In this document: positions 25,169 to 35,759 of the stretch, piece by piece
Numbering within the stretch: position 1 is the first letter of the stretch
How the letters are laid out: every line of letters begins with the position of its first letter
DNA from: Siphonodentalium dalli
Lineage: Eukaryota; Mollusca; Scaphopoda; Gadilida; Siphonodentaliidae
Assembly (NCBI GenBank): GCA_032622095.1
Contig: CP136066.1
Span: forward strand, 110,009,319-110,073,318
Direction of reading: 5' to 3'
Length of the DNA: 64,000 bases
Notes under the pieces: model-generated
What the model saw: only the letters and a program-made list of their open reading frames with translations
Told to the model about the DNA's origin: nothing
Databases searched by the model: none
Made by a program: the position numbers and the translations under genes

Positions 25169-26379
25169 GCGGACGCGGCCAAATTCAACATGACGAGCGA
25201 CTGAGACAAACATTACAACGGTTGCAGACTGCAGGGGCGACATTGAATAAGGAGAAATGTGAATTCAGTAAGAGTTCTCTCAAGTGGGTCGGACATATGT
25301 TGAGTGCACGGGGAGTTTCTGCTGATCCTGATAAAGTCAGTGCAATTTCCCAGTATCCTGCTCCAACAGACAAAAGTGGAATAAGGCGATTTCTTGGTAT
25401 GGTTAATCAGCTGAGTAAATTCTCATCAGAACTGGCAGAAACATCGAAACCTCTTCGCGATTTACTAAGTGAACGGTCTTCGTGGTATTGGGGACCATGT
25501 CAGCAGCAGTCATTCAAGCGATTGAAACAAATAATCAGTTCAACTCCGACACTATCATTCTATGATGTAAATGCTGAAACGAAAGTTGTAAGTGACGCCT
25601 CATCTATCGGATTAGGAAGTGTTCTCATGCAGAAGCTCAATGATCAATGGATGCCTATTTCATTCCCTTCTCGTTCATTAAATGACACCGAGCAGCGTTA
25701 TTGTTCTATTGAGAGGGAAGCTTTAGGCATCACATGGGCATGTGAGAGATTTCGGGACTTTCTAGTTGGAAAACGATTCCTCGTGGAGACAGATCACAAA
25801 CCACTCCTACCATTGCTACAAACTAAAGATCTTGACTTATTGCCACCTAGAATTCAACGGTTTCGAATGAGGTTAATGTGGTTCCATTTCTCAGTGGCTC
25901 ATGTTCCCGGAAAGCTATTGAAAACTGCAGATGCATTATCTAGAGCACCCTCTGTTACATCGTCATGCGATGATCTTAACCACTCACGTGAAAATGACAA
26001 TTTCGTTAATTGTATTATGAAAACCTTACCAGCTTCAGACCAACGGCTTGAACAAATCAGAGAGCACCAGCAAGAAGATGATGTATGTCGCCAAATATTC
26101 CAATATGTTGCAGAGGGTTGGCCAGATAAAAGTCGTATTAAGGGACTAGCAAAGCTATATTGGCCGTTTCAAGGTGACATCACTATTATTGATGGGCTAT
26201 TGATGTACGGGTCCAGACTCATCATTCCCAGCAGTATGAAACAAGGTATCCTTGATAAATTGCACGAGGGACACCAGGGTATAACTAAATGTAGGGAGCT
26301 GGCCAAGTGTTCGGTCTGGTGGCCAGGAGTCAGTGGACAAATTGCTGAACTTATCACAAACTGTCGTGTTTGTAATTAA
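25169..26379 (+). pseudogene. pol: RT C-terminal part, RNase H and integrase zinc domain
   Basis: Reading resumes in frame after the insertion: GQIQHDERLRQTLQRL, then TLNKEKCEFS (RT thumb). RNase H follows, with VVSDASSIGLGSVLMQ, IEREALGITWACERF, ETDHKPL and HVPGKLLKTADALSR. The integrase zinc finger comes next (HEGHQGITKC...WWPGV...CRVC). A TAA at 26,377-26,379 interrupts integrase. The first ~15 codons of the open frame belong to the inserted element. Confidence 0.93.
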
Positions 26380-27283
26380 AAAAAACAGATGTTAGACCAG
26401 AACCATTGATTCCATCAGAGTTTCCAAGTGCTCCTTGGCTAAAATTGGCAACAGATCTATTCGAGCATAACAAAAGTAATCATGTAGTGAATTATTATTC
26501 ACGATGGATTGAGATAAGGCAATGAACTAAACTGACTTCATCATCAGTAATAAACCATCTCAAGTCAATATTCTCACACATGGGAATCCCACAAACTATT
26601 ATATCTGACAATGGACCGCATATTCTTCAGCAGAATTCGAAACGTTTATCACTGAATATGGAATAAATCATATAACAAGCAGTCCTTTACATGCATCAGG
26701 TAACGGAGCAGCTGAACGAGCAGTGAGAACTTTTAAAACTATCCTGAATAATACTACTGACCCATACATTAGTATGTTAAATTATCGAAATGCTCCATTA
26801 CGTAATGGATACAGCCCTGCTCAACTTCTGATGTCCAGACAATTGAATGGCAATGTCCCAGTACATCCTTCCAAATTGAGTCCGAAATGTGTAGACTCGG
26901 ATAGTCTGAAGGAACGCGAGAATCAATTTCGAGCTCAGTCAAAAGTAAACTTTGATAAAAGACATGCTGTGCGAACACGCCCTTCTTTGGAAAAGGGGGA
27001 TGAGGTTTATGTTCCTGATCGGAATGACACATGTACAATTGTGCGCGAAGGCCCCCATGATCGTTCGCTTGTGGTAGAGATGGGAGGAACAACCTTTCGA
27101 CGTAACAGAGCAATGATGAATAAACTTTCCGAGACAATCAACGAGGAAATAAGTGAAGATAATAGTGATCAGATCGAGCCAGCAACTATTGACATTAATA
27201 GTGATCAGAACGAACTCGCAACTAGAAGCTCTAATAGAAAGCGAACGCCTTCAGTCCTCCTTAAGGACTTCATAGTAGATTGA
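26380..27283 (+). pseudogene. pol: integrase core and C-terminus
   Basis: After the stop, frameshifted pieces carry the integrase DDE residues: ATDLFEHN (first D), IISDNGPH (second D), and GNGAAERAVRTFK (E), which opens the frame at 26,723. The C-terminal part (GDEVYVPDRND...GGTTFRRNRAMM) resembles the SH3-like tail seen in this group. The frame ends at 27,283. At least two disruptions lie between 26,380 and 26,720. Confidence 0.88.
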
Positions 27284-27354
27284 CATTAATATTCATGGAA
27301 ATACCAGTTTTGGATAATGGCATAAACATTTATTTTGTAACTTTAATTTGAACT

Positions 27355-27367
27355 CTCCAAAGGGAGA
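27355..27367 (+). promoter_or_regulatory. Polypurine tract before the 3' LTR
   Basis: CAAAGGGAGA lies immediately upstream of the 3' LTR start, the position where plus-strand priming of a Ty3/gypsy element occurs. Confidence 0.75.
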
Positions 27368-27526
27368 TGTGGCATGACTATTATACATGTTCTAGACTTG
27401 TACTGTTTCGAGTTGCTTTGGAATGTCAAGGTTACCAGGAGAGTAACTTCCGGTTAAATGGAGATTGAATATTAAATAATAATCGTTCACTAGAAACTCC
27501 TTTTCTATACTCTTCATATCACTACA
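27368..27526 (+). repeat. 3' LTR (159 bp)
   Basis: Same length as, and two mismatches from, the LTR at 15,093-15,251. The near-identity implies the retrotransposon insertion is recent and that the two nested insertions are younger still. Confidence 0.95.
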
Positions 27527-27570
27527 CATATGAAAAACACAGACATGGTTATTGTTGTGGGGACAAAATC

Positions 27571-27692
27571 GTTATCTCCAGGAACATCGTGGGGTACATG
27601 GAGATTTAATACCTGGATGTCTCCTTTTGAAAAATCGACATCCAGGTATTAAATCACCATGTACGGTACCCGCGATGTTGCCGAAGATAACT
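27571..27692. repeat. ~120 bp hairpin
   Basis: The arm ending GATTTAATACCTGGATGTC (27,612) is matched after a ~15-nt loop by GACATCCAGGTATTAAATC. Pairing continues outward through ACATGG/CCATGT and AACATCG/CGATGTT. The stem is ~45 bp, nearly perfect in its inner half. It lies between the retrotransposon and the LPMO gene. Confidence 0.85.
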
Positions 27693-28458
27693 AATAATAT
27701 TATACATCCAGTCATTTGCTGGTTCGACGTAGGGATATAATGACGTACGACCAATATATTTACATGTATATGCTATAATATGGTAAACTTTTTTCGAAGA
27801 TTGATAGGCCAGAACTTCTTGATACGAATTGTGAAATATTTGCATATATATTGTTTGTTTTTGACAACATCTCAGTCGAGTTCCTGTCCGAACATCAATC
27901 ACCCTCCAATCCTATTATCTGCAATATTGTTCGAATTTGTTCAATTGTTGCGTCTATCCTATTTTTCGCGACACTTTAAAATGGGTACGCCCTATTGGCG
28001 AATAACAGCTATATATTTACACCTGTGTGTTGGATAACTATATATGCACATAATAAATATGAACTACGACTTATCATACCTTGTGTGTTAAATTGCGTTC
28101 TTATTTGGGTGTAAATAGCTGGGTTTTTGCACGATTCGGGTCCGGTTTATGACAAAAGGTCATAAATACACAAAACATTATCATAAACGTCACTGGTATT
28201 TACGCTTGTTGTTGGTTTCCTAATGTCCATCATGCAAATTGTTTTCATGCTCCAGAAACCACACAACCTGGCAGGGATATCACGTGTGACGTAATTCGGC
28301 ATCATATTCTGATATCAACGCAGGGTGACTGAGGTAGGCGGTGAATTGAAGCTCTTGTCAACCACAATCTACAATAGATCCTCAGCAGAGGACCCACATT
28401 AAAGGTCCAACATTATTTAACGTTCGTTTGCTGTGAGCTCGTTTACGCTCGTGCCAAC

Positions 28459-28611
28459 ATGCTCTTGGTCTTCCTTGTTCTGGAAGCGGTGGCGGAGGTT
28501 GCCGGTCACGGACGCTTGTGGGATCCTCCCAGCAGATCTACAATGTTCCGCAGAGGATACCGAACTCCAGCGAACTATGACGACAACCAACTTTACTGTG
28601 GCGGATTTGCT
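28459..28611 (+). CDS. LPMO exon 1: signal peptide and His-brace N-terminus
   Basis: Encodes residues 1-51, MLLVFLVLEAVAEVAG then HGRLWDPPSR to LYCGGFA. The donor GTAAGTATT follows directly. The exon is phase 0 at its end. Cleavage before His17 is required to expose the copper-binding amino terminus. Confidence 0.93.
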
Positions 28612-31600
28612 GTAAGTATTCTATTTTGATGTTAATGGTTGAGTGGGCATGTGAGTCTGGATGATGAGACGTCAGGTTATTAATCTTGTAGAGGAACATC
28701 AATTTTGTTTGCATATAGCACTTAGGTTTGTTCCAAGGGATGGGGCCGACACATATGCAAATAAATCGCTCGCGTTAGCTACACGTAGTAGTGCCATGGT
28801 CTCGTGAATAGTCGATGTTTTAGTATGATGCCTCATTGAATGCCAGATATCAAGGAATCAGTTATAAGTTTATTTCGGTCTGTATTGTGCTATCAAATAC
28901 TTTCGTCATGTAATTTAAGTTCGGAAATGATTTGGCCTCTCAATATGTTCATTTAATACGAAGGTGACCAGGTCTGGGTCAACCTGAAATGGGGCTACTA
29001 TAGCCAGAAGTGGCTATTATTGCCAGATCTGGCTACTGGAAAATCGTCTGCGATGAGTAAATTTGAGTTTATGATACTAAAACGAATTTTCCGGTTGTCA
29101 AACACATCGCCATCCGCTTTGGCACATTTGAAAACATATCTGTGTAGATAATTAGTGTTTCGCAGAGGTAAGCTTTTTATCGGAAAAGTAAGATAAGAGT
29201 AAGATGTTTTAAAATATATTCTAGTCTGTTAAAAAGTCCATGGCGGGGCGATTCAGTCTGCGTTGCTAATATTTCTAGACGTGTAAACAGAGTTGTAATA
29301 AAAAAATATACGGATATAGACAATGACAAAGTTGGGCTTTAGTTTAGTCTATGTTTCCTTGGTACAACTTTCTGAATTTCTCCACTGTTACGACGGAAAT
29401 ACTGACACGTATTAAATCTGGCTACATCTCAGCCACCAGTCCCAGTCGGTCAGTCGGTGCGCGGATAAGGCATTGTACGCAACAAATTGACTTTTTGTGT
29501 GGCTCAGGAAGCGTTTGTTGTTGCTTCCATGTGAATTTGATTGGCAACGGTTCATATTTTCAGACATGGTGGCCAAAATCAGTATTTTCTAATTTCTGAA
29601 TTAAATGTTACCCCCGATCCGGTTTCCGACCGGCCTGATGAAAATAAATGACTGTAGGCACCGATATAAACCACTTCAGAGCAATGATTAACTATATATC
29701 TCCATAGTTCGTCAAATAGTTTCACCTAGCGCGTCGTAGAAAAATTAGCAACGCAGACTGAATCGCCCCGCCATGGACTTTTTAACAGACTAGAATATAT
29801 TTTAAAACACCGATTAAAAGTATATAACCTACATTTGATTGGTCGATGCAGTCAGGTGGTTTAGCTTGGACAAAATGGCGAATTATGAGGACATTTCGGT
29901 GCGCCAGCTCTTGCTTTTTTAAAGAATAAATGAAGATTTCCAATGTAATTTCACATGGTACAATCTTTAATTAGTTTTGCAAACTTTTATCTTACTTTTC
30001 CGATAAAAAGCTTACCTCTGCGAAACACTAATTATCTACACAGATATGTTTTCAAATGTGCCAAAGCGGATGGCGATGTGTTTGACAACCGGAAAATTCG
30101 TTTTAGTATCATAAACTCAAATTTACTCATCGCAGACGATTTTCCAGTAGCCAGATCTGGCAATAATAGCCACTTCTGGCTATAGTAGCCCCATTTCAGG
30201 TTGACCCAGACCTGGTGACGCTTAAACCTCGCCGTGATCCAAATTGCCCTCTCATAGTCGATGTCGAACTCGATGTATCTAATTTCGCTTGAATATTCAC
30301 GATACTTTTTAGTCGAATTTTTCAAAAACTCTACTTATGGTTTGACGAGGGACGGTTGGCGGGCGGGCGGCGGGCGGACCTAAAGAATGCCTTATAACTT
30401 TGACATTTGTGAACGGATTCAAAAATATTTTGGAGTTATGGGTCTTAGTTTATCTATTTTTAGCAATGTTATCACCGTTTGCGCGATAATTCGATGAAAT
30501 ATTAGCCGATTTCAACAATATTTGGTATATGAGTCTCCTGCAACAATATCTTGGACGAGTTCGAAAACCAGGTTTGTCAAATTTTTTTTCGTAGAGTTAT
30601 GGGTCTTAGTTTGTCTATTTTTTAGCAATTTTATCACCGTTAGCGCGATAACTCAATGAAATATTAACCGATTTAAACAATATTTGGTATATGAGTCTCT
30701 TGCAACAATATCTCGGACGAGTTCGAAAACCTGGTTTGTCCGAAAAAAAATTCCGGCGTTATGGGTCTTAGTTTGTCTATTTTAATAACAATTTTATCAC
30801 CGTTAGTGCGATAACTCAATGAAATATTAATGGATTCAATTGATATTTGGTATATAGGTCTATTGCAATAATATACCACCGTCCGACTTTTTTTCCCGGA
30901 GTTGTACACCTTATTGGCAGAAGTTTGGTTCGACTGCCAAAAAATTCGGCAAAAGCATCTTAGATGCGTACCCCTTGTTTCACATACCAAACTACCACAT
31001 AATCTATTGTTTACTTCATGCATTGGAAGTGGCCACCATAAGCATGTTCTTATTGGCCGATGCGTTTTCTCATCACTGCATGATTCATCATCTGCTGGAA
31101 TATACTGATGGGAAATAATATATTGTTCAAACTAATCAAATCAACCAGGTCACTGTGTAAACTGTTCCACAACGCTGTAATTCTTTGCGAGAAGAGGTAT
31201 TTTCTTATGTCCTTGTTTTTATCTTGCCTTTGTAGTTTGAATGAATGGCCCCTCGTATAGGTTGGTATGTTGGTCTTGTAAACAGTGAATTTGAATCCAT
31301 ATTATAATATCAATTTTGAATTTTATATACATCGATCATATCACACCGCGTTCTCCGATATTTAAGAGAAACCAGGTTCAGAATGACAAGGCGTTCTTGA
31401 TATGAATATCGCGAAGCCACGCGGGATTTGACGAGTAGCTCTTCTCTGAACACCCTTTGAAGCAATAGAATTCCGAATGAGAAACGGGTTCCAAACAGTT
31501 TGCATTAGCAAAATAGTTTTAAAATCCTGCGGCCCGAAATTATTTTTTTTTACACGAAGTTGCAAACCGACAGCTAGTTGCATATGAGTGAATTGCGCAA

Positions 31601-34600
31601 TTTCTCAACGCACCAGTTACATGCAGTTTTTTTTAATTCTTTAATAATTGATGTTAACATATTGAATATTGTTACTTGACAGCGTCAATGGGGAACAAAC
31701 GGAGGTAAATGCGGTCAATGTGGCGACCCGTGGGACGGTCCAAGACAGAATGAGGCTGGTGGTCGCTATGCAACAGGTACCATATCGAGGCGATACCGAG
31801 TCGGACAAATAATCGAAATCGACACAGAGGTCACAGCTAATCACAAGGGCTGGTTCGAATTTAAACTATGCCCCACGAACAACTATAAAAAGAAAGCGTC
31901 CAAGAAGTGTTTCGACAGATTCCTTTTAAACGGGACTGATGGGGTAACAACGCGGCACATGGTACCGCTGAGGACGGGTCACATATTGACGAACGTCAAA
32001 CTCCCCGAGAACCTTGAATGTTCGCAGTGCGTGCTTCAGTGGAAATACCACGCAGGTAAATCGCAGTTTATTTTGATTACACCATAGTTATATCTCGTCG
32101 CCCGAAGGACGCCACCCATTTACCGGCGACGAGATACCGGCACAAACGATCACAAGAAAACCATAGTCAGAAATGGTAACGCCATCTGGATGATATTATT
32201 ATAGGCATATATAAAATATATTGCACGATAAATTCAATTCAGCGATCATAATTGAAAGGAAACTTGATTTAAAGTGAGTCGTGTTTGTAAAATAGTTTAT
32301 GTATCGTAGCGAATTTTCTAATTGGATGTCGACATTTTTCTCCAACGGCAAGAGACATATAGGGTGATATAGGGAGGGGCCTTATTGTCCAATAGTTTAT
32401 ACCAGATGAGCATTTTGTGGAATTTACGTATTTCGTTGAGGGGGAGACCATCTAAGTTCACTCAGTATACTCTGTCTTCTGCTACAAATCGAGTCATGCA
32501 GGCCAGCGTCAATATATAGGCGATCGAGCTTGCGGAGGAGGCGATCTGGGGTGTTATTCCATATTATATCACCATATTCCATTGCGGTTATGACAATCTG
32601 GTGGCTACCCGTTTGCAAATTGCATTGATCTGGGTGTCCCAATGAAGATTTGATTGGATATATACGACAAGATGGGGGTGGCAAGTTACTTGCTGAATGG
32701 CATGGTTGTCGATATCTATATCGAAAGAATCATCAGAGGGGGGTCAGAGAGATTATCACGGACTAAGTTTTTTCTACATTAACTCTTTTGCTGCCATCCC
32801 GCCACATGGACATACACCCCAGTACCAAGCATTCTGGATGTTAATAAAAGTATTTTATGCATATGGGTAATGCAATAAATATCGAGTAATTATTAATGTA
32901 TTTTGTTGAAACTTCACATGGGGGGTATATATGTCAATTACCTATCACCAGCCGCCGGGAAAACCCATTCAAGGTCATATGGGTCAACATATGGGTCACA
33001 TGGTCACGTGACCTTGGCGGCCATCTTGCATTTGCTTTAATTTATATTTTTCGGCAGTTTTTTTTATCATAGTATTACTATAATATAACTATGGTAGATC
33101 ATAGAAGCATAGTATTTTATACTGTACTGTAGTAAAACTATAATATGTTATAACATGTTATACTATATTAATACACTAGTATAGTTTAGTATCACTACTG
33201 TACGTAAATCTATTGTATTTGTTCATATGGGAACAATTATGATGCTTATTTTCCACTCATCGATCGCATCCCACCAAAAGTGAATTCGTCAACGGTATAT
33301 TCTGGCTTGGACTGTACTCATAGAACTTCAGGAGTAGCACGACCTTAACTGATCTTTCTTCTAAATTATGAGCGAACCCCTTTCGTAATGTAACACAACA
33401 ATACAATTACATCCCTTATACCAGGTGCACCCCCAAATTCGCATAAATTGGCAGCGACTGGGTAACTCGCATTTATGCGAGATTGGCAGCGAAAGAGTTA
33501 ATGGTTACCGACCATCGATTCTCACTTTTTCTAGGCATCCTGTGACGTTTGGTCACTAACGAGCATATATCATCTACATACATTCGAGTGAGTGAGTGAG
33601 AGTATATATTTCATCTGCATACATTTGAATGAGTGAGTGTACAGTTGTTTTTATAATGTCATCGTTAACTATAAGGTAAATCAGAAATAGAAAGGGCCCA
33701 GTAATATGTCGCTGAGGTACACCTGCAGATATCGTCTGATAAATGGAGACGGCGCTTCTTATTTGAACACGCTGTGAAATATTGGAGAGATAAGTGTTCA
33801 GTCATTTGTTGATATTACCGATTACTCCGTATTGCAAGAACTTGAATAACATCCAAATGTGTCAGACTCTCTCAAATGCTTTGGAAATATCGTAGATAAT
33901 TGCAGATGTATTTAACTAAATCCTGATTAGTATTGGAATATATAGTATATTTTTATTGAAATAAGTGGATAAATATCTCAGTTCTTCTTTCTCCAGGAGC
34001 ATGCTGACACATGGAAGTAGAGATATTTTTTGCAGTTGGATCTGTCATTTTCCTTTACGATAGGAATGACATTTGCTTGCTTCGTTGTGTAGGGAACGCA
34101 CGCGAATCAAGAAATATCATGAACAGAATTATGAGAGGGTGGCAACAGCTCGACTTGTTTTCTGCAACATTCTAACTCTATTGACGCTTTGTTCGGTTTC
34201 ATACTTTTAATTGCCTAAGTTATGTCGTCAAGAGTGAAGATAATTTTAATTGGCAATGAAGCCCTTATTAAGCATGGATGTATTTGTATCTTAGTCAGTT
34301 GCTTAAAGATACGGTTGGCCTTCGCGGTGGGTATCATGTGAAAATATTTCCACCCGTCAAAAACCGCCACAAACAGAAAGAACATCAAAATTTAGACAGA
34401 CTTTGTCCGTATACAAATAAGAAATATCAGATAAACAGTATGTTATGGTCATACATTTCACCATTGTTATGTAAACAAAAGCATAAAAAGTTACTTTTCT
34501 GGTGTTTGTTTATATTATGATGGTAAACATAAAGAGCGTTCTTTGTTGGTGAATTCCTGATATGGAACTAATAAAGAGCGTTTATGCCATTTGTGTGTGA

Positions 34601-35759
34601 TTAGCCAGTCGCATTGTGCTGTCTTCCGTAACACAATCAGGCTCTTGCTTAGGTAAAATATAGTAGGTGTTTATGATAACATGCTGTTTAGGCGATAGTC
34701 ATGGTATATATATGAACGAAACTGTATGCGTTTTAATGTTTTTCTGTTTACGGTGATTGGAACAAATATGAATATTTTCGACAACTAAGGCCTCACGTGC
34801 CTTTAATTGCCATAATAATCGATAAGAGGGGTGATTGCTTCCTTATGTTTCTTTTGCATGATTTCGTTCATGCTATACCAAAAATAATTTAAGAAAGGCT
34901 TTTTTAACAGTATTCTGGAGATGATCGCGTATTGGGCCCTTGCGTACATTTTCATATTGTTGGCTGTGTTTCGCACTTTTTGAAATTTCGCCCTGTCATT
35001 GAGGTTTTTGTATTTTATCGCAATCATACGTAGCCTGTCTCTTTTGTGAAGCATCAATCGTAGATCTTAGCATTCTGAGGTGAACCAATTTCTGTCTTTT
35101 GGTCATGATTAAGATTTTAGATTGGAGAACAGTGTGATCCATATAATGTCAAGAAATTTCTAAGTAAACATTTCAGTCGCAGTGTCTATTTCGATATATT
35201 ATTGTGGGCCACATATCTTAGCACTCAAGTATCTTGATGTTATCACGATAGCTCGTTCTCATATACTTCTTTCTTTGCTTTGACAGGCAACAGCTGGGGA
35301 GCGTCGCCGGGCGGAGGAGGGTGCCTTGGGTGTGGTCCTCAAGAAGAATTTGTCAATTGTGCCGATATTTCTATCGGGGATAAATACATGATCAACACAA
35401 CGCCAGTTCCTCCAAAGTCTGGTCGGACGACAACTCCGCCACAATATCAACTCGTACCTTCTGGAACTCACAACCACAATGCGCACATCTTCCAACCAGC
35501 TCCGCTGCCATCCAACGCAAAATATATAGGTCTGTTCATGACGCCTGTCCTGAACCCCGGCCCTCAAGTGTTTGCGGATCGTCCTCAAATAGTTCCACTG
35601 AATCTTACACCACCGGAGAAGAAACCAATAGAAACGGAGCATTTCTTACGCACATGTGCGGCGGATGGCGCATGGAAAAGTAGTCCTAGTATGACTGACT
35701 GGTGTAACCTTCACTGCAACAGGGGATTTTGCCCGGTCGGCATGTGTCGATGCTTTTGA
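28459..35759 (+). CDS. AA15-family lytic polysaccharide monooxygenase (three exons)
   Basis: Secreted copper enzyme that cleaves chitin (or cellulose) oxidatively. Exons 28,459-28,611, 31,683-32,055 and 35,287-35,759 join in phase (0, then split Gly codon) to a 332-residue protein. A signal peptide of ~16 residues ends just before HGRLWDPPSR, so His17 becomes the mature N-terminal His of the copper brace. The second brace His is His105 in TANHKGWFEF. GQCGDPW, NEAGG, CADISIG and CLGCGPQEEF are AA15 signatures. Phe197 in EEF lies near the expected axial ligand (inferred). A Pro/Thr-rich linker (~207-295) leads to a C-terminal six-Cys module (Cys299 to Cys331), as I recall from invertebrate AA15 proteins. 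No stops or frameshifts, so it looks functional. The start is the first ATG, directly before the hydrophobic signal. An upstream non-coding exon cannot be excluded. Confidence 0.93.
28967..30216. mobile_element. 1.25 kb foldback element in LPMO intron 1
   Basis: ACCAGGTCTGGGTCAACCTG at 28,967 is matched inverted at the right end, finishing at 30,216. Pairing runs inward for ~230 bp (to ~29,200 / ~29,985) and again for ~75 bp (29,205-29,282 / 29,740-29,818, including GATTCAGTCTGCGTTGC). The ORFs at 29,351-29,599 and 29,955-30,185 carry no known domain. No clear target duplication; the junction hexamers overlap a palindromic GGTGACC. Confidence 0.8.
30350..30905. repeat. GGCG microsatellite followed by ~161-bp tandem repeats
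   Basis: GGCGGGCGGGCGGCGGGCGG at ~30,357 is followed by three copies of a unit marked by GTTATGGGTCTTAGTTT at 30,435, 30,596 and 30,758. Each unit contains ATTTTATCACCGTTNGCGCG and CAATATTTGGTATATGAGTC. The microsatellite-plus-~160-bp layout resembles the Helentron/pearl-like elements elsewhere in the window, but its ends were not found. Confidence 0.8.
31135..31540 (-). pseudogene. LINE reverse transcriptase C-terminal remnant
   Basis: The minus strand reads, in broken frames, TVWNPFLIRNSI, GVQRRATRQIPRG, NLVSLKYRRTRCDMIDVYKI and PIRGAIHSN. This is the usual order of the region after the RT palm in non-LTR retrotransposons. It ends ~140 bp before LPMO exon 2 and is antisense to that gene. 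Clade not assigned. Confidence 0.75.
31683..32055 (+). CDS. LPMO exon 2: catalytic core
   Basis: The acceptor TTACTTGACAG precedes it and the donor GTAAATCGC follows. Encodes residues 52-175 plus the first base of Gly176. It contains CGQCGDPWDGP, NEAGGRYATG, the second brace His in TANHKGWFEF and the Cys pair CSQCVLQW. Confidence 0.93.
32779..33501. mobile_element. TTAA-flanked MITE (723 bp) inside the LINE
   Basis: TTAACTCTTTTGCTGCCA on the left matches the reverse complement of TGGCAGCGAAAGAGTTAA on the right, with one mismatch. The TTAA is at 32,779-32,782 and 33,498-33,501. TTAA duplications are characteristic of piggyBac-type elements. LINE RT sequence continues across the two TTAA sites. 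Inside are AT-rich hairpin-forming repeats (33,080-33,180) and a GGCGGCCATCTTGC motif. Confidence 0.82.
34309..34801. repeat. Dispersed ~490 bp element, copy A
   Basis: Aligns in direct orientation with 36,758-37,233. Shared blocks include GTCAAAAACCGCCA, GTTATGTAAACAAAAGCAT, GGTAAACATAAAGAGCGTT and AATATGAATATTT. It interrupts the LINE antisense to LPMO intron 2. Its ends form a poor inverted repeat (ACGGTTGGCCTT / GGCCTCACGTGC). Confidence 0.8.
35287..35759 (+). CDS. LPMO exon 3: end of core, linker and Cys-rich tail
   Basis: The acceptor GCTTTGACAG precedes it. The split codon G|GC completes Gly176. Encodes NSWGASPGGGGCLGCG, EEFVNCADISIG, a Pro/Thr-rich linker and the six-Cys tail ending CPVGMCRCF with TGA at 35,757-35,759. 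No AATAAA is seen in the next few hundred bases. Confidence 0.92.

Larger units (their letters stand above)
15093..27526 (+). mobile_element. Ty3/gypsy (Mag-type) LTR retrotransposon with two nested insertions
   Basis: Two 159-bp LTRs bracket gag, zinc knuckles, aspartic protease, reverse transcriptase, RNase H and integrase in the order typical of Ty3/gypsy. The RT wording and very short LTRs fit the Mag lineage; this is a recollection of the family, not a search result. Removing the 6.66 kb insert in gag and the 1.46 kb insert in RT leaves ~4.3 kb, a normal size. Several frameshifts and in-frame stops (detailed per region) make this copy inactive. A candidate target duplication ATAT lies at 15,089-15,092 and 27,528-27,531, one base off the right LTR edge, so it is uncertain. 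Confidence 0.93.
32270..35225 (-). pseudogene. Decayed LINE (non-LTR) ORF2 in LPMO intron 2, twice interrupted
   Basis: Read on the minus strand from 35,225 down: DIDTATEMFT, NWFTSEC, HKRDRLRMIAIKYKN (linker region, frame 34,803-35,057). RT motifs follow with many stops: SMKPNKAS, CVPYTTKQANVIPIVKEN, SAGVPQ, GPFLFLIYL, then after a 723-bp insertion VTINVEK, INAICKRVATRL and AMEYGDIIWNN. It is interrupted at 34,309-34,801 and 32,779-33,501 by other elements. Intronic and antisense to the LPMO gene; clearly dead. Confidence 0.82.
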
